A stretch of DNA of 7,658 bases, from positions 1-7,658 of the forward strand of contig JADFLD010000079.1 of the NCBI GenBank assembly GCA_022564535.1. The letters are read 5' to 3'. Under the pieces are notes generated by a model. That model saw only the letters and a program-made list of their open reading frames with translations. It had not been told where the DNA came from and searched no databases. This DNA comes from Gemmatimonadota bacterium. Its GTDB lineage: Bacteria; Gemmatimonadota; Gemmatimonadetes; Longimicrobiales; UBA6960. The position numbers and the translations under genes are program-made. Shown here in pieces: positions 5,866 through 7,658 of this stretch (within the stretch, counting starts at the first letter, position 1; each line of letters begins with the position of its first letter).

Positions 5866-7158
5866 TCATGGCGACCAATTCCCGAACGGATCTTCCAGGG
5901 ACGGGCTCTGCGGCGTGAGGAGGTCGGCTCCGCTCTCGGTGATGACCATGATGTCTTCGAGCCGCACACCGAATTCGCCCGGAATGTAGATACCGGGTTC
6001 GTCGCTGAAGGAGTTCCCGACCACCAGCGGCTCCCGGTTCCCCTTCACGAGGTACGGCCACTCGTGGCCGTCCATGCCGATGCCGTGTCCGACCCGGTGC
6101 GTGAAGTACTCGTACTCGGGGCCGAATCCTCCGTCCACGATCACCTGGCGCGCGGCCGCGTCCACGTCTTCCGCTGGGACGCCCGGCCCGGCGGCCTTCC
6201 ATGCCGCGGTCTGCGCCGCGAACTCGATGTCGAAGACGCGCTTCATTCTGTCTGTCGGACGTCCGAGCACGAACGTGCGGCTTATGTCCGACCGGTAGCC
6301 CTCGACCCCGCAGCCGCCGTCGATGAGCAGGATCGTGCCTTCGCGGATCACCTGTGGCGTGATCGACCCGTGGGGGAGCGCCGCGTACTGCCCCGTCTGC
6401 ACGCTCGCGCTTCCCTGGAAGCCGAGTCGGTCGTGCGCCATGCTGACGAGGTTGCCGAAGTCCCGTTGCGTCATTCCCTCTTCCATCGCCAGATAAGCGG
6501 CCTTGTACGCGGTGAGCGTCACCTCGTTGGCAAGTTTCATGAGCTCGATCTCATGCTCGTCCTTGGCGGCACGGCAGCCCGACGTGATCGGGGTTCCGCT
6601 GACGACCTCGAGGCCGGGTGCGGCGTGTGCCACACCGTCGCTGAAGCGGAACTGTACCGTCTCTTCCGCCCCGATCCGACCCGTGGCGATGCCGCGATCG
6701 CGAAGGCCCTCCGCGACCCGCTGGTAGGGGCTCTCGTGCTCTTCCCATGTCCGAACTTCCGTGCCGCCCAGCGGGCCGAGCGCGAGTTGCTCGCGGGCGC
6801 GGTCCTCCTCGAACGCGGGGCAGACGACGAAGGCGTCGCCCCTGACCGGCACGACGACCGTGAACAGCCGCTCCCCGCCGCCCCAGCGGATGTTCGTGAA
6901 GTAGACCATCGATGTGCTGCCCGTGAGAAAGAGGGCGTCGATATCGTTGGCGCGCATCAGGCGTTTCGCTTGCTCGATACGTGCGGCGCGCTCTTCGCTG
7001 GTGATCGGGCGAGCCCTGTCTGCCCACGAGCCGAGACGCGCGATGGAAGGCGGCATCTCCTGGGTCGGAGGTGCGGCGAGCAACGCCTCTGGAGTGGCGA
7101 GCGCGGCGCCCGCGGCGGCGGCGGACGATGTCCCGAGGAAGTCACGTCTCGAAATCAT
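5866..7158 (-). CDS. Tat-exported M24 family metallopeptidase (Xaa-Pro aminopeptidase/prolidase-like)
   Basis: The protein has 430 residues. It opens with a twin-arginine signal (SRRDFLG at 3-9, then an Ala-rich hydrophobic stretch to about residue 29), so a folded, metal-loaded enzyme is probably exported. A creatinase/prolidase N-terminal domain follows (about 55-195), then the pita-bread catalytic domain. All five M24 metal ligands are visible: D280 (LLIDGG), D291 (SDISRTF), H358 (HRVGHGIG), E387 (SDEPGIYI) and E401 (VRLEDI). The accessory histidines H354 and H365 are also present. M24B enzymes remove an N-terminal residue next to proline or split X-Pro dipeptides; which of these applies is not decidable here. 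The ATG at 7158 is supported by GGAG (7165-7168) six bases upstream and by the Tat motif immediately after it. A promoter is visible at 7203-7232. The gene converges on the yigZ operon. Confidence 0.93.
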   Translation of the reverse strand: MISRRDFLGTSSAAAAGAALATPEALLAAPPTQEMPPSIARLGSWADRARPITSEERAARIEQAKRLMRANDIDALFLTGSTSMVYFTNIRWGGGERLFTVVVPVRGDAFVVCPAFEEDRAREQLALGPLGGTEVRTWEEHESPYQRVAEGLRDRGIATGRIGAEETVQFRFSDGVAHAAPGLEVVSGTPITSGCRAAKDEHEIELMKLANEVTLTAYKAAYLAMEEGMTQRDFGNLVSMAHDRLGFQGSASVQTGQYAALPHGSITPQVIREGTILLIDGGCGVEGYRSDISRTFVLGRPTDRMKRVFDIEFAAQTAAWKAAGPGVPAEDVDAAARQVIVDGGFGPEYEYFTHRVGHGIGMDGHEWPYLVKGNREPLVVGNSFSDEPGIYIPGEFGVRLEDIMVITESGADLLTPQSPSLEDPFGNWSP

Positions 7159-7184
7159 TCACATCTCCAATGGCGGGCTCAGGT

Positions 7185-7223
7185 CAGGCGTGTCGGGCGA
7201 GCATGATACGCTCGTCGCGCCTG
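7185..7223. repeat. Nested inverted repeat over the M24 -10 element, possible operator
   Basis: A perfect inner dyad, CGAGC (7198-7202) and GCTCG (7210-7214), flanks seven bases that contain the whole -10 hexamer of the M24 promoter. An outer pair, CAGGCG (7185-7190) and CGCCTG (7218-7223), is nearly concentric with it, centred two bases away. A repressor bound here would block the promoter, and the site could also affect the divergent lipoprotein gene. Alternatively it is a fortuitous hairpin. Confidence 0.35.
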
Positions 7224-7232
7224 CCCTGTCGA
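7203..7232 (-). promoter_or_regulatory. Sigma70-type promoter of the M24 peptidase gene
   Basis: On the minus strand, TCGACA (7232-7227) and TATCAT (7208-7203) are separated by 18 bases. Each matches five of six consensus positions, which is good for such GC-rich DNA. Transcription would start near 7196, giving a leader of about 38 bases that carries the GGAG ribosome binding site of the M24 gene. The position between divergent genes fits. Confidence 0.55.
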
Positions 7233-7305
7233 GACCGGACATGGGCGCGCAGGTTGAGCCTTGGGGTGTGGCGGGGCAGCCCGACTCGGACCGCAGGAGA
7301 AACCC

Positions 7306-7658
7306 ATGTGCAGAACCACTCGGCCGACGTTGTTCGTGGTCGGCATCATTGCGCTATCGGCGTGTGGCGCGGACGCGCCTGCCCCGGTCCCCGCGAGCGA
7401 TGGATCCCGCGAGCAGCTGATCGCACGCGGCTTGGCGCTCGAGCTCGACACCGAATACAGCCCGCCGCCCGGGCTCGCGTTGCACCACTACACGGCCGGC
7501 TTCGCGAAGATCTTGTGCTCGGCCGTCTTCATTACGGGGCTGGACCCCGCCGACGCCGCGGCGAACGTGGGCGGTTTCACGAGCCCGTTCGAACAGCGCC
7601 GGCACGTGGTGGATACCGTCGTCGACTTCGAGCGGCAAAGTGTCGCGCTGACGCTGCC
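7306..7658 (+). CDS. Lipoprotein, probable N-terminus of a beta-lactamase-family serine hydrolase (cut by window edge)
   Basis: The ATG at 7306 has a strong ribosome binding site (AGGAG at 7295-7299, six bases away) and starts a lipoprotein signal: basic residues, a hydrophobic stretch, then the lipobox LSAC with the acylated Cys at 20. The frame is open for 117 codons to the window edge. The mature N-terminus is Ala/Pro-rich, and a conserved-looking region follows (YSPPPGLALHHYTAGFAK, then CSAVFITGLDPADAAANVG and FTSPFEQRR). I associate this pattern with the N-terminal part of lipid-anchored or exported serine hydrolases related to class C beta-lactamases and 6-aminohexanoate-dimer hydrolase. 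The catalytic SxxK motif would lie past the window, so the assignment rests on remembered resemblance. The gene is divergent from the M24 gene across a 147-base gap; I found no clear promoter for it. Confidence 0.7.
   Translation, partial: MCRTTRPTLFVVGIIALSACGADAPAPVPASDGSREQLIARGLALELDTEYSPPPGLALHHYTAGFAKILCSAVFITGLDPADAAANVGGFTSPFEQRRHVVDTVVDFERQSVALTL

Noticed and set aside
5842..7206. Plus-strand open frame (454 codons) opposite the M24 gene
   Set aside because: The minus strand carries all M24 metal ligands, a Tat signal, a ribosome binding site and a promoter; the plus frame resembles nothing.
1..7658. Transposase, integrase, tRNA, attachment site or defence system
   Set aside because: No such protein signatures and no tRNA-like clover-leaf were seen on either strand; every recognised gene is metabolic or housekeeping in type.

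Overview
The window is high-GC DNA carrying six protein-coding genes and no RNA gene, transposon or CRISPR array that I can see. Two of the genes run off the edges. The C-ending codon bias and the style of the secreted peptidases (a long M14 metallopeptidase with a C-terminal extension, a Tat-exported M24 peptidase, a lipoprotein hydrolase) suggest an uncultured, protein-scavenging, Gram-negative-type bacterium. Gemmatimonadota is my best guess from remembered family resemblance; it is an inference, not something the window proves.

Layout. Positions 1-1039 (minus strand) hold the N-terminal half of an oligopeptidase A-like M3 peptidase. A 487-base gap (1040-1526) separates it from a divergent plus-strand group. 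This gap holds a candidate promoter, GA-rich imperfect repeats and a G-rich tract, and no gene I trust. The plus-strand group is an exported M14 zinc carboxypeptidase-like protein (1527-4289), a rhomboid intramembrane serine protease (4369-5154) and a YigZ/IMPACT-family protein (5173-5808). Gaps of 79 and 18 bases make it a plausible operon. Converging on it is a Tat-exported M24 aminopeptidase/prolidase-like protein on the minus strand (5866-7158). It has a good sigma70-type promoter at 7203-7232, and a perfect 5-bp dyad lies over the -10 element. Diverging from it is a lipoprotein (7306 to the window end), probably the N-terminus of a beta-lactamase-fold serine hydrolase.

How the genes fit together. 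Four of the six genes are recognisable peptidases (M3, M14, S54 rhomboid, M24), and a fifth may be a serine hydrolase. Their predicted locations are cytoplasm, Sec-exported, inner membrane, Tat-exported and lipid-anchored. A simple reading is stepwise breakdown of external peptides outside the cytoplasm, with an oligopeptidase finishing inside. The rhomboid and YigZ-like genes look like housekeeping passengers. I see no evidence for a wholly new system. The least explained DNA is the repeat-bearing 1040-1526 gap; the most testable regulatory detail is the dyad over the M24 promoter.
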